Of a stretch of 64,000 nucleotides of DNA, positions 1 to 7,934 are shown in pieces. Both the position numbers and the translations under genes were made by a program. The stretch covers positions 372,001 to 436,000 of the forward strand of contig NZ_BPFH01000001.1 of the NCBI RefSeq assembly GCF_019655435.1. The letters run 5' to 3'. The notes under the pieces are model-generated. The model saw nothing but the letters and a program-made list of their open reading frames with translations. It was not told the origin of the DNA and made no database searches. Position 1 is the first letter of the stretch; each line of letters starts with the position of its first letter. The stretch is from Jannaschia pagri. Lineage in GTDB: Bacteria; Pseudomonadota; Alphaproteobacteria; Rhodobacterales; Rhodobacteraceae.

Positions 1-87
1 TTCGTCGGACCCCTCCCCTTCGGAAAGGATCTCGTGCTGTCCCTGCGCCAGGAGCGCGGCATTCATGATTTGGAGCATCGAAGCCAT
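1..87 (-). CDS. Phage tail/head-completion protein, N-terminus only (tail tubular protein A-like)
   Basis: An open frame runs leftward off the window edge from an ATG at 87. It begins MASMLQIMNAALLAQGQHEI and continues open for 29 codons. In podovirus genomes of this layout the gene after the capsid module encodes the gp11/tail tubular protein A type connector, and the start 'M-x-x-M-L-x-x-M-N-x-x-L' fits that type. No good ribosome binding site is visible upstream. The frame and gene order support a real gene; the function is inferred from position and a short N-terminal match. Confidence 0.4.
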   Translation of the reverse strand, partial: MASMLQIMNAALLAQGQHEILSEGEGSDE

Positions 88-130
88 GCGGGAAATAGAA
101 ACGCGCCGCCGACGTCCAGCCATGCACGCC

Positions 131-166
131 AAAAGAAAGGCCCCCGCCCTGGGGAGCGGGGACCTT
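131..166 (-). terminator. Rho-independent terminator after the capsid gene block
   Basis: On the minus strand an 11-bp stem (arms at 156-166 and 137-147, including one G-T pair) with an 8-nt loop is followed by a T-rich run (131-136 complement). It lies 38 nt past the end of the 118-residue gene and before the next tail gene, so it probably lowers or ends transcription between the capsid and tail modules. Confidence 0.7.
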
Positions 167-203
167 AAGGCCGCAGGGGATCTCGGGAATTGAGTGCGGC
201 GGC

Positions 204-560
204 CTATTCGTCGTCTGCGAAAACGATCTCTTCAGTCGCAGCTTTGACCTGAGCGCGAAGGGCCGCCTGGGTGGTTCCCTTCTCGATCTTGATGCCCAGC
301 GATGCGGCGGCCAGGATCAAGTCCTGACGATCCATATCTTCAATCGGATCAACCGGTTTAGATACGGGCTTGGCGGTCGACACCAGACGATACATGCCGC
401 CCGACTGACGGATGTTTTCCATGGCCGTCGCTTCGGCGACGTTTTTGAGGACACCACGCGCAACGACTGCCTTGTAGGCTGCGACTTTCTTCGCATCCGG
501 TTTTTTGTCCGTGACCGCTTTGTAGTCCGGGTTTGGCTCGATGCTTACCAAATTGGGCAC
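204..560 (-). CDS. Small phage structural-module protein, unknown function
   Basis: This 118-residue protein lies between the cement protein and the tail genes. It starts with GTG at 560, behind a strong GGGAGG ribosome site, one base after the stop of the previous gene. The N-terminal half is Lys/Ala-rich; the C-terminal part (residues ~75-110) resembles a short helix-extended-loop-helix/SAP-like stretch: 'DRQDLILAAASLGIKI' followed by 'TQAALRAQVKAA'. Such C-termini are common in small phage head or connector accessory proteins. No catalytic motif is visible. The function is not recognised; co-transcription with capsid genes suggests a virion or assembly role. Confidence 0.7.
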   Translation of the reverse strand: MPNLVSIEPNPDYKAVTDKKPDAKKVAAYKAVVARGVLKNVAEATAMENIRQSGGMYRLVSTAKPVSKPVDPIEDMDRQDLILAAASLGIKIEKGTTQAALRAQVKAATEEIVFADDE

Positions 561-561
561 G

Positions 562-984
562 TCACACCTCCCGCGAGATATAGGCGGAGAACGTCATCGA
601 CGGAGCAGTCCCACCGACCTCAAGGTGCAGGTCGATATACTGATAGCGCATATCGTCCTTCTCCGTGCGGAACCGAATCTCGCCGCGGTCACCAACGGCG
701 GACGTGTCAGTCTCAACAGAGGACACGGACGCCGCGCCCATCTCCAACGTGCCAAGGACAGTGGCATCGCTGCGACCGGGGTCGTTGTAGCCGACCATGC
801 GGAACGTGTATTCGCCGGTCGCGGCCAAGGCTTCCACGTTCACGATCATGATGCCGTCAGTCGCCGCCGGGGCAAGCTGATCCCAGGTCGGGCCAACATA
901 GCCCGATGCGGTGAGTGCCGCGCTATTCCGGTCCCGCTTTAGCAGGCCCGGCGCGGCGTCAAAGGCGTAGTATTTCGTCGCCAT
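562..984 (-). CDS. Capsid cement/decoration protein (Bbp16-like)
   Basis: A 140-residue, beta-rich protein directly downstream of the major capsid gene, with a perfect AAGGAGG ribosome site that lies in the gap after the capsid stop. Its size, position and composition (Thr/Val/Gly-rich, alternating strands, 'GEYTFRMVGYNDPG' in the middle) match the cement proteins that stabilise capsids of BPP-1-type podoviruses (Bbp16). High expression is expected from the strong ribosome site. The family assignment is from memory of sequence style and gene order, so the role is probable rather than proven. Confidence 0.65.
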   Translation of the reverse strand: MATKYYAFDAAPGLLKRDRNSAALTASGYVGPTWDQLAPAATDGIMIVNVEALAATGEYTFRMVGYNDPGRSDATVLGTLEMGAASVSSVETDTSAVGDRGEIRFRTEKDDMRYQYIDLHLEVGGTAPSMTFSAYISREV

Positions 985-995
985 GTTTGGCCTCC

Positions 996-1958
996 TTACT
1001 TCTGGATTGGCGCGTTGGTGATCGAGGACATGCGCAGCGCGGCGTAGGCCCCCTCAAGGCAGATGCCGTTGTCGTGTTCGACGTTGGTCCGGTAGTAGAC
1101 CGCGCCCTCTGTCAGACCGAAGTCCGTGACCTCCATCGGCGCGACTTCCAGCCCGCACAGGCCACCCTCACGGAACGAGACCACGTAGATCGAGGACGTC
1201 ACGGCAGCGCCGCCGCCGAACCCAACCTCGTTGAACGGCAGGAACTCACCCAACGGCGTGATCTCGTACCCGGTGAGGATTGGCAGTTCCCCATAGCGCG
1301 TGATGGTCTTGCCCATCTCGTCCTTGTCTTGCGTGACAAAGCCCGTGGTGCCCTGGTCCCGCGCGGCGGCTGGCAGACGCGTTTTCAGCGCCTTTGGCAT
1401 GATAAGGTGCGTCGGGTCCTCAACCAAAGAAATCGCCAAGTCCAACTGTGCGAGGGACAGGGGGCCACCACCGGCGGCGACGCTGTTTGCCAAAATCCGC
1501 GACTCGTAATTGGTGCCGTCGACGGAGTTGTTCACCGCCCGGAGACGGGTTTTCAGCCCGGTATACTCACGCGGCTGGGTGGCATTGTCGCCGTTGATGA
1601 AGGTGTCCGACCACAGCTTGGCCTTAGCCTTAATCATCATGGCTTCTTCGCGAGCGCGGCGATCAGTTCCGTGGCGGTTCACAAGAACACGATCAACGTC
1701 GAGGTTGCCCGCGACGGGGAACGTCTGCTCAACAAGATCGTTCAAGACGCCGTGACCATCGGTAGGCGTTTCGTTGATCCCACGGAACGCCATGTTGTTC
1801 GGCAATGCCCCTTCGCGCTGATAGCGATAGGAGCCCCCCGGCGCTGTCATGAACGGGATAGCGCCCATGACGTCGCTCATCTCGGGGAACATCTCAATGA
1901 CCGCACGCGCTTTGTCGTCCTCGACGGTCTTGGCGTATTCTGGAAGTGTGTGGACCAT
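996..1958 (-). CDS. Major capsid protein (BPP-1/podovirus type)
   Basis: A 320-residue protein following the scaffold gene, as expected for a major head protein. It has the features of HK97-fold capsids of this branch: a short N-arm, 'FMTAPGGSYRYQREGALP' early, 'NRHGTDRRAREEAMMIKAKA' leading into the spine-helix region, and a C-terminal stretch rich in short beta segments. It starts at ATG 1958 behind GAGGTAGG. There is no protease gene next to it and no long N-terminal delta domain, which agrees with a separate scaffold protein. Assignment as capsid rests on order (terminase, portal, scaffold, capsid, cement) plus sequence style. Confidence 0.82.
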   Translation of the reverse strand: MVHTLPEYAKTVEDDKARAVIEMFPEMSDVMGAIPFMTAPGGSYRYQREGALPNNMAFRGINETPTDGHGVLNDLVEQTFPVAGNLDVDRVLVNRHGTDRRAREEAMMIKAKAKLWSDTFINGDNATQPREYTGLKTRLRAVNNSVDGTNYESRILANSVAAGGGPLSLAQLDLAISLVEDPTHLIMPKALKTRLPAAARDQGTTGFVTQDKDEMGKTITRYGELPILTGYEITPLGEFLPFNEVGFGGGAAVTSSIYVVSFREGGLCGLEVAPMEVTDFGLTEGAVYYRTNVEHDNGICLEGAYAALRMSSITNAPIQK

Positions 1959-1969
1959 CGTGGCCTACC

Positions 1970-2746
1970 TCATTTGTTTGACATGCTTCGGGCGTTGGCA
2001 GCGCGCATACGCTCCATTGGGGTTGCGTCTTCGGGGATGCCGGAGGACGCGTTCGACTGCGGGAAGGTTCCCGATGGCGTGAGCAAACGCTCAAGGGCCA
2101 TGACTGCCTTGGAACTGACGGTGACCTCTTTAAGGGCCGTGGCCAGATCGGCAGGCAAGCGAGAGTCGATCAAACGCGCGACCTCGCCCACGCGTTGCTG
2201 GCCGGAAGGCCCAAGCGCGTTGAAATCTTGCTGGCGGGCGGCATACGCCTGCGCGTAATCGGCGGCCTGGTACTGCGCCATGAGACCAAGCAGGTCGCTA
2301 GCGGCAGAGGCCGGAACCCCGTGCTTGTGCAGCGTGGCACCGAACTGTTCGTAAATCGGCGCATACACGGGGTCATCAAGGCGCAAGTCGACGCTGAAAT
2401 CCTCGGGGAGCCCCATGCCTTCGTAGGACAGATCCTCGGGAAGCGCGAATTCGTAGCCCGCTGGCGTTTCTGGCACACCGGCCTGTCGGTCGCGCAGGCT
2501 GTCGCGCTCGGCGGTCAGCGTCTCGTAGTGTTCGCGGATCTTGTCGGGATCGGAGCGGACGTCCTCGGGCAGGTACGAGAAGTCCGGCGGCGCGGCGGGC
2601 GTTGCAGGCGTAGCATCAGGCGTTGCGGGCGTGGTGTCAGGAGTTGCAGCGGCGGGCGTTGCGGGCGGATCGGCAGGCAGATCACCCGCCCCGGTTCCGT
2701 CGTCCGGTGCGCGAAGAAGGTTGCGGTTGCCCCAGGTAATTTTCAT
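1970..2746 (-). CDS. Phage scaffolding protein
   Basis: A 258-residue acidic protein between portal and capsid genes. Residues ~20-55 are a low-complexity Ala/Pro/Thr linker made of repeated 'ATPDATPATPAA'-like units, followed by helical, charged sequence (~60-230). This composition and position fit scaffold proteins that direct head assembly and are then lost. The start at ATG 2746 has GGAGGA at good spacing. The beginning overlaps the end of the upstream 116-residue gene by 65 bases, an unusually long overlap for two real genes, but both frames look coding. Confidence 0.75.
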   Translation of the reverse strand: MKITWGNRNLLRAPDDGTGAGDLPADPPATPAAATPDTTPATPDATPATPAAPPDFSYLPEDVRSDPDKIREHYETLTAERDSLRDRQAGVPETPAGYEFALPEDLSYEGMGLPEDFSVDLRLDDPVYAPIYEQFGATLHKHGVPASAASDLLGLMAQYQAADYAQAYAARQQDFNALGPSGQQRVGEVARLIDSRLPADLATALKEVTVSSKAVMALERLLTPSGTFPQSNASSGIPEDATPMERMRAANARSMSNK

Positions 2747-3032
2747 CGTTCACGATCCTCCGTAAATCGTGAGCGATAAGAGACTGAGCGTTTAGGGCAG
2801 CCAATGCACACGCATCAATTCGCGGGTCGAGGCCAAATTCCGTCGTCGCAACAGACAGAAATTCCATGAACAATTCGCCGTCTTCGGTTTTCAGCAGCCG
2901 CCGAACCGCCGCGACGATTTCTTTGGCGGGTTCTTCGATTGCCGGATCACCGGCCCGGCGAGCGTGGTCCATGCGGCTATCGAGATAGTCACGCAGCGGG
3001 CCCTTGGCCGCTTCCCGTCGTGGTAGGGTCAT
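2682..3032 (-). CDS. Small phage head-module protein (Bbp19-like, tentative)
   Basis: A 116-residue mostly helical protein between portal and scaffold. It overlaps the portal end by 44 bases and the scaffold start by 65 bases. The middle, 'AAVRRLLKTEDGELFMEFL', resembles the short 'x-x-L-x-T-x-x-G-x-x-x-x-x-x-L' pattern of small Bbp19-type proteins found at the same place in BPP-1-like genomes. ATG 3032 has GAGGAC upstream. The last ~22 residues (Arg/Gly/Pro-rich) are the part that overlaps scaffold and may simply be constrained by it. Function unknown. Confidence 0.6.
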   Translation of the reverse strand: MTLPRREAAKGPLRDYLDSRMDHARRAGDPAIEEPAKEIVAAVRRLLKTEDGELFMEFLSVATTEFGLDPRIDACALAALNAQSLIAHDLRRIVNDENYLGQPQPSSRTGRRNRGG

Positions 3033-4509
3033 CGGTGTTGTCCTCTGGCGATTGAAGCACGATCAGATCGTCGCCGGTTGCTTTGATGACGTTGGTCAGC
3101 GTGCCCGGAATGTCCACGTACTGCCCAAGCGCTTCGGGGCCGAAGGTCTGCATCCCCAAGTCGAGGTTGGAGCGTGTGGTCACAACCTTGTCCAGGTCGG
3201 CGGCGATTTGCAGCGGCGAGATAGGCGTGAGGGAGATGACGTCCCCGGCGTGTGTGATCGCGTCTGGCAAGCGGCCAATCTGCACGCCGATATGCTCAAT
3301 CCGCTTGATAAGGTCCGCACCAAGTTCCGAGAAGATGGTGGCAGACGGGCGGCCCAGGCGCCGTTGCGCCATACGGCGTTGGTCGGACCATTGGGTCGCT
3401 GACGGGGGCGTGTCGCCGCGCTGCCGGGGGCCGTCTTGGAAGAAGGCGACGCGCAGCCGTTCCTCGATGCGTTCCTCAGTGAAGTATCCGAGGTCAAGGT
3501 TCGTGCCGGTTGGAACCTCGTAAATCGAGTTGCGGTTGAAGCCCCGGCCCGCAGGGTGGGCCACACCAGCCGTCAGACCTTCGGACAGATCCAGAAACCC
3601 ATCATCGGGGTAGATCATCGTGTTGGTCAGGGATTGGTCGAGACCTTCGAGGATCACCTCGTCCAGGCGGTTGAGAAGCCGCAGATCGGGCAGCGCCTTG
3701 AGGCCAGCGCCCCGCCCCCAGGCGCGACCGGGCCACGCGTTAAAGCGCCCGACCAGCAGAGGACAAGCGCCCGCCATGGGTCCGATGCGCTCGCTTTCCT
3801 GGCTGATGCGCTTGCCGTCGAGTGTGATCTCACGAAGCCACTGCGGGTTTCCGGGGTCGCTCCAATCCAGCCAATAGCCCCAGCACACCTTGAGCGTAGC
3901 GTCGGTCTTCTTTTGCTTTTCGCGGATCTCTTTGGGGATCGTCACTTGGTCCTGGGCAAACAGGGCATCGACGGTTCGCGCGGGCACAGTGGTTTCGCGG
4001 AACCGGTCGAGGTAGCCAAGATGCCCTGGCACCAACAGCAGTTCTGACGGGGGCACAACCTGGCAGTGAACGGGGCGCGTGGTGTGTGCAATATCGACCC
4101 ACATCGCGGGCGTGCCGTGGATGGCGGCCTCCAACATGACGGAGGCTTTGATTTCGTTGAAGTTGGAGCTTTCGAGAAGCGTAAAGCTCGCGTCTTCGCG
4201 GGCCTGCACTTCTGCCTGAACCTGCGCCTGTTGATCCTCTGGCACCTCGATCGTGTAGTCGTAGGACGCCCAACGCTGTTCGTCTGGAAAGTAGTAGCTG
4301 ACCAGATCCGTTGACAGGTCAGACGTCAGTTCCTCGCCAAGCGAGTGCAGGTTTTCGGCTTCTTCGTGTTCGCGTTTGCGGCGATTGTCGAAGTCCTTTT
4401 CCCGACCGGGCGCGCAGAACGACAGCGCCTCTTTGATGTAGGGTTCGATTTCCCTACGGATCTTGCGGGCGGCGTTGAGGCGAGACGTGAAGTCGCGCGA
4501 CGGCTTCAC
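2989..4509 (-). CDS. Portal (head-tail connector) protein, podovirus type
   Basis: A 506-residue protein of the T7 gp8/BPP-1 head-tail connecting family, which forms the dodecameric ring through which DNA enters the capsid. The N-terminus 'SRDFTSRLNAARKIRREIEP' and 'FCAPGREKDFDN' are typical of this family. The clip/stem region follows around 250-400 and a polar tail ends the protein. It starts with GTG at 4509 whose bases overlap the stop of the previous small gene (GTGA). Length is normal for the family. Confidence 0.88.
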   Translation of the reverse strand: MKPSRDFTSRLNAARKIRREIEPYIKEALSFCAPGREKDFDNRRKREHEEAENLHSLGEELTSDLSTDLVSYYFPDEQRWASYDYTIEVPEDQQAQVQAEVQAREDASFTLLESSNFNEIKASVMLEAAIHGTPAMWVDIAHTTRPVHCQVVPPSELLLVPGHLGYLDRFRETTVPARTVDALFAQDQVTIPKEIREKQKKTDATLKVCWGYWLDWSDPGNPQWLREITLDGKRISQESERIGPMAGACPLLVGRFNAWPGRAWGRGAGLKALPDLRLLNRLDEVILEGLDQSLTNTMIYPDDGFLDLSEGLTAGVAHPAGRGFNRNSIYEVPTGTNLDLGYFTEERIEERLRVAFFQDGPRQRGDTPPSATQWSDQRRMAQRRLGRPSATIFSELGADLIKRIEHIGVQIGRLPDAITHAGDVISLTPISPLQIAADLDKVVTTRSNLDLGMQTFGPEALGQYVDIPGTLTNVIKATGDDLIVLQSPEDNTDDPTTTGSGQGPAA

Positions 4510-4697
4510 TTCATGCCCCCGAACATGGACAGGACACGCCGGGCACTGGCGGCGGATGCCAGACCGGAGGACCCACCGTAGACGGCTTTGAGGTCGCTTG
4601 TCAGACCGGCGGCGGTTTGTTGGGAGGCTTCACGTCGCTCAATGGAGGCCATACGCTCCTGGCGTTGTTGCTCTGCGGATTTCTTCGGAGTGCCCAT
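4506..4697 (-). CDS. Small phage protein between terminase and portal modules
   Basis: A 63-residue basic, helical protein. The start at ATG 4697 is chosen over a longer frame because GAGGAAG lies just upstream and the shorter form begins MGTPKKSAEQQRQERM, typical of small polar phage proteins; the C-terminus 'AASARRVLSMFGGMK' ends inside the GTG of the portal gene. It overlaps the end of the upstream 140-residue gene by 59 bases. Proteins of this size and position occur in BPP-1-like phages, but no function is known to me. Confidence 0.6.
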   Translation of the reverse strand: MGTPKKSAEQQRQERMASIERREASQQTAAGLTSDLKAVYGGSSGLASAASARRVLSMFGGMK

Positions 4698-5061
4698 TCG
4701 TGATCTTCCTCGCGCCATTTGCACGCAAAGTCCGGCGCAGGCCGTTTGGCGTCCATGCACGCAATCCGAGGATATGGGCGCAGACGGTCACGCAGTTCAT
4801 GGGCGGGAACACCGGGACGCGGACGCTCGACTTAGGGACGTAGGACCAGACCTCCGGGCATCGCTCGTTTCGCTCAGTCAGCAGATGCAAGACATCATCA
4901 TGCCGATGGACGATGCGGATCTCTGGCAGGATCGAATTGAAGTCGAAAAACACCCAATCCTCGTCGTCGGTGTAGCCCCACATTTCGACATGGCCGAACC
5001 ACATCCGAGGCTCTGACGCGCGCGGCGGCATAAACCCGATGAACCATTCCAAGATCAGCAT
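4639..5061 (-). CDS. Phage protein with possible permuted papain-like fold
   Basis: A 140-residue protein that starts at ATG 5061, overlapping the terminase stop (TGATG). Two blocks stand out: an aromatic segment, 'MWGYTDDEDWVFFD' (~27-40), and a segment with cysteine, 'NCVTVCAHILGLRAWTPNGL' (~88-107). In many phage proteins a similar 'W-x-x-W-x-F-x-D ... C-V-x-x-x-x-x-x-L-G' arrangement belongs to small permuted NlpC/P60-like proteins. H26 or H53/H54 and C89 would be the catalytic pair. That is my inference; the evidence for a real gene is the tight coupling to terL. Confidence 0.6.
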   Translation of the reverse strand: MLILEWFIGFMPPRASEPRMWFGHVEMWGYTDDEDWVFFDFNSILPEIRIVHRHDDVLHLLTERNERCPEVWSYVPKSSVRVPVFPPMNCVTVCAHILGLRAWTPNGLRRTLRANGARKITNGHSEEIRRATTPGAYGLH

Positions 5062-6563
5062 CAGAACTTCCTCCGCAGGGATACCTTGGCGCGCTTGACC
5101 TTGGCTGCGACCTGGCGAGGGCGGCTCTTGTTCTGCGTGACGTTGGCGCCCTCGCCCCCGCCGATCAGCGCATTCTCCAACGCCTCCACCACGTGGGAAT
5201 AGCGGTTCTTAAGCGGCTTTGGAGCAACCATGCCGGGGCGGCCCTTGATCTTCGGGTAATGATAGCCGCCGTCCATGCCAGCATGAAGGACCGGACACTG
5301 CGACCCGATCAGAAGACCGCCGCGCCGATCAAGGACGGCCTCCATGGCGGACTCTCGCAACACGCGGTTGTTGTCGGTCGTCGCGGGAACGACGAACATC
5401 CCGTGGCGATTGAACACATCGTAGGCCGTCGTCTCGGTCGCTTGCTGCCCATCGGCGCCCCGAGGATCACCATAGTACGCGTCGACCCGAAAGCCTGGGA
5501 ACTTGCTGGCAATCTCACGAGACACCCGCGGCGCAAACCGCTCCGCGCTCTCATTCCGACCGATCACCTCACCGACAGCCCGCCACCCGGCGCCCACAAG
5601 CTGCATGATGACAGCCGCCGGATCCCGGCCAAAGTCCAGCCCAACGATCAGGGGGACGCCCTCAACGGCGATCAGGTGCGCGTTGCGATAGTGGTCGGCC
5701 TCGAAATACGTCGGATAGACCGCCGCGCCCGAATGCTCCAAAGACGTCTTGTTCAAGATCCGGGCGTTGATCCATGACCGCTTCTTGCCCCGGATCTGTT
5801 CCAGATACGTCTTCCGCAAATGCTTCTGGTTCTCGGCCGCCGGGTTCTCACGATAGACCGTCTTGCCCTCGACGCGCGCCTCGATCAGCGCCGGGGGCTG
5901 CACAAAGAAGTTCCACCCCTCCGGCTTCTCAAACTCCGCCCGCTCGTGTTCGTCCATCCCCTCCGGCAAAGCAACGTCCCCCCGCATGTAGGGAACCCAA
6001 TGCCCCTCCGGCGGCGCGTTCATGTCAACGATCCCGCCATACCAGCGAGCCCCAGGGCCGTTCTTCATCGACGGATACCGACCGCACCGAGACAGAAACT
6101 CGTCTGTCACCTCCTTCTCGGCAAACTGCCCCTCGTTGTACCAGAACCACGTCAACTCCAACGACGCCGCCTCAACCTCCGCCGTCTCGGGCCCGTCAAC
6201 CGACAGAAAGATCACCTCACAATCAATCACCGTCCCATCACCGGACGGATGCGGGCGAACCAAATGATGCGTCATCGGCTCAGACCGAACCAAGTCCCCC
6301 CACTCGTTTTCAGGAAACCAATCCAACCACGTCTTCAACGTCGTCTTCTTCAACTGCCGATAGCTGTTCCGAAGGATCACACCGCGCGTCCGACGAACCC
6401 CATCATAATCCGGCCACTGCTCCATCGCCGTCGCCCAAATCCGATGGCAACACGCCGAAGACGTCCCAGACCCAATCGGCCCCTGGATCACGTCCAACTC
6501 ACCACGCGACCAAAAGAACTCCGTCAGCACAGCCCCATCAGGCTCGTAAACGCTCGCAGACAT
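5061..6563 (-). CDS. terL: Terminase large subunit (packaging ATPase-nuclease)
   Basis: The motor that packages phage DNA. The start at ATG 6563 (MSASVYEPDG) gives 500 residues; a frame extension to 6632 lacks typical sequence. The ATP-binding loop reads GPIGSGTSSA at ~28-37, where the usual Walker A lysine is replaced by Thr. Walker B-like 'ELTWFWYNEGQ' follows, then the nuclease domain with 'GLDFGRDPAAV' and 'YYGDPRGADG' supplying acidic residues. The C-terminus is strongly basic. It belongs to the T7/BPP-1-like terminase group. It overlaps the next gene by one base, showing tight coupling. Confidence 0.9.
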   Translation of the reverse strand: MSASVYEPDGAVLTEFFWSRGELDVIQGPIGSGTSSACCHRIWATAMEQWPDYDGVRRTRGVILRNSYRQLKKTTLKTWLDWFPENEWGDLVRSEPMTHHLVRPHPSGDGTVIDCEVIFLSVDGPETAEVEAASLELTWFWYNEGQFAEKEVTDEFLSRCGRYPSMKNGPGARWYGGIVDMNAPPEGHWVPYMRGDVALPEGMDEHERAEFEKPEGWNFFVQPPALIEARVEGKTVYRENPAAENQKHLRKTYLEQIRGKKRSWINARILNKTSLEHSGAAVYPTYFEADHYRNAHLIAVEGVPLIVGLDFGRDPAAVIMQLVGAGWRAVGEVIGRNESAERFAPRVSREIASKFPGFRVDAYYGDPRGADGQQATETTAYDVFNRHGMFVVPATTDNNRVLRESAMEAVLDRRGGLLIGSQCPVLHAGMDGGYHYPKIKGRPGMVAPKPLKNRYSHVVEALENALIGGGEGANVTQNKSRPRQVAAKVKRAKVSLRRKF

Positions 6564-6881
6564 GAAGATCAGCCCCCAGAACACTTCGTCCGAGCAAACC
6601 TCCCCCACCCCACAAACCAGGGACATGCACACACCCGGCGCGAAACTTTCTTTCTACCCGCCGACGAGACAGCGAAAGAAAATTTCAAGCCACACAGCAG
6701 GCGGAAATAGGCGGAAATAAGAAAAATATAAAAAAAATGAATGGCTTGGGGGTGGGTGGACTACAGACTGCGCGCGCCCCGATTTTTGGGGCCGCCCCCT
6801 CCGACCCAAGCCACCCCGGTCAGCAAAGGCACCCCCCGTTTTCGCTGTTGTGACGTGCTGCGTTACAAACAATCGCCTAAG
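6564..6881. other. Gene-free gap between terS and terL, with an AT-rich patch
   Basis: No convincing gene is present. The stretch 6660-6745 is far richer in A and T than its surroundings and contains two tandem copies of GGCGGAAATA (6699-6718) followed by an A-rich run. The decamer CGTTACAAAC at 6861-6870 also occurs beside the integrase gene (19121). The gap could hold a packaging site or a late promoter for terL, but no consensus element can be named. Confidence 0.4.
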
Positions 6882-7388
6882 CTATTGATCTTCCTCAGGG
6901 GTTACGTCTTTCGCGCCTGATGCGGGATCACGCGGATCGCTGTAAACGTAGCCTCCTGGCGCGTTCACGATGGTCACCGGAGAGGCGCTCGGAGGGGCCT
7001 TACTGGCCAGAAACTCCACCATTTTCACCCTTATTCGCTCGTCCTTTGAGTTCTGCAGGAGGTCTATTGCGGTTATGAGCGCGACCTTTTCGCCGGATGC
7101 TCTGAGTTGGGCGATGTCTGTGTCTGCGATGACCTTTTGTTCGTTAAAGTATTGGCGGACATGGGGTTTCTTCATGACGATGGTGAAGTAGCCTGATGAC
7201 AGGTCTGCTTCTTTCTCGGCATCCATCTGTGTTTTGCCTTGGTGGACGACGAGATGGATAGCTTTCTTGACGCGCTCAGAGATGCGGCGGGCTCCGCCCG
7301 TAGTGTTGTTCTTCTCTTTAGGTGTTGTTGAGGGTTGCGTGTCGTTACGGGCGGGTTGGGTGTTCTTGCGTGCGGGTGGTTTTGGCAT
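6882..7388 (-). CDS. terS: Terminase small subunit
   Basis: A 168-residue protein upstream of terL. After a polar, disordered N-terminus rich in Asn/Thr/Lys (to ~30) comes a helix-turn-helix-like region: 'ISERVKKAIHLVVHQG', 'DAEKEADLSSGYFTIVMKKP'. This recalls the DNA-binding domain of small terminases that recognise the packaging site. A helical oligomerisation segment and Pro/Gly-rich tail follow. I chose ATG 7388 (MPKPPARKN) because GGGGAC precedes it, whereas the ATG at 7421 has no ribosome site. Identity is supported by order and domain layout. Confidence 0.7.
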   Translation of the reverse strand: MPKPPARKNTQPARNDTQPSTTPKEKNNTTGGARRISERVKKAIHLVVHQGKTQMDAEKEADLSSGYFTIVMKKPHVRQYFNEQKVIADTDIAQLRASGEKVALITAIDLLQNSKDERIRVKMVEFLASKAPPSASPVTIVNAPGGYVYSDPRDPASGAKDVTPEEDQ

Positions 7389-7460
7389 GTCGTGTCCCCA
7401 GGGTTGTTTCGGGCGGATCATGCGGGCGGGTGGGCCGGGGGACCATTCACACAGGCCAGC

Positions 7461-7934
7461 TTATCCCTGGTTCGCTGCGCGGCGCCTCTGAGCGGTACGG
7501 CGATGCGGCACCAAGTGACGGCTGTCTGAGATATGCCGCAGCGTGACGGGGGGCAGCGGGGCGGGCTTGAGGACGATCTCATAGCCAAGGGCCTGCGCCC
7601 ACTGGATGCACAGTTGCAGCCCAGGCGTGCGGACGGCCTTGCTACTTTCCGCCTTGGCGAGGTGGTCGCTTGAGAAGCCCGCAGCGTGTTCGACCTCAGG
7701 GATCGTTAGGGCGAGTTCATGGCGCCGGTGCTTTAGGGCGGCAAGCAAGTCCTCAAACGACACGATGACGATATGGTCCGTCATGGGCGACGCCTGGGGG
7801 ATCGGCTTGCCGGGTACGAACTTGGCGACCATGCCACAGGACGCATTCGGGCATTTGGCCACGCAGTGCCCTTTGTGGGCCGTCACCAGGATCCACCCGG
7901 CCCGCTGCACGCGCTTGAGGAAATCTTTAATCAC
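7461..7934 (-). CDS. Phage helix-turn-helix protein with a Cys cluster
   Basis: A 157-residue protein starting with GTG at 7934, which overlaps the upstream stop (GTGA). The N-terminal part holds a Cys cluster, 'HCVAKCPNASCGMV', a possible metal-binding knuckle. The centre (~65-120) is a clear XRE-like helix-turn-helix: 'RRHELALTIPEVEHAAGFSS' then 'LGYEIVLKPAPLP' at its end. The C-terminus is Arg-rich. It lies just before terS, so it may control late genes. That role is inferred from position. Confidence 0.65.
   Translation of the reverse strand: MIKDFLKRVQRAGWILVTAHKGHCVAKCPNASCGMVAKFVPGKPIPQASPMTDHIVIVSFEDLLAALKHRRHELALTIPEVEHAAGFSSDHLAKAESSKAVRTPGLQLCIQWAQALGYEIVLKPAPLPPVTLRHISDSRHLVPHRRTAQRRRAANQG

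Noticed and set aside
915-2258. 447-codon plus-strand open frame over the capsid and scaffold genes
   Set aside because: It lies antisense to two well-supported phage genes, has Arg-rich composition typical of reverse-complement frames in GC-rich DNA, and lacks a ribosome site.
5774-6565. 263-codon plus-strand frame over terL
   Set aside because: Its low-complexity Ser/Pro/Thr/Arg sequence is the mirror of terminase codons, not a protein.
6654-6872. 72-codon minus-strand frame between terS and terL
   Set aside because: No ribosome site, odd composition across an AT-rich patch, and no family resemblance.
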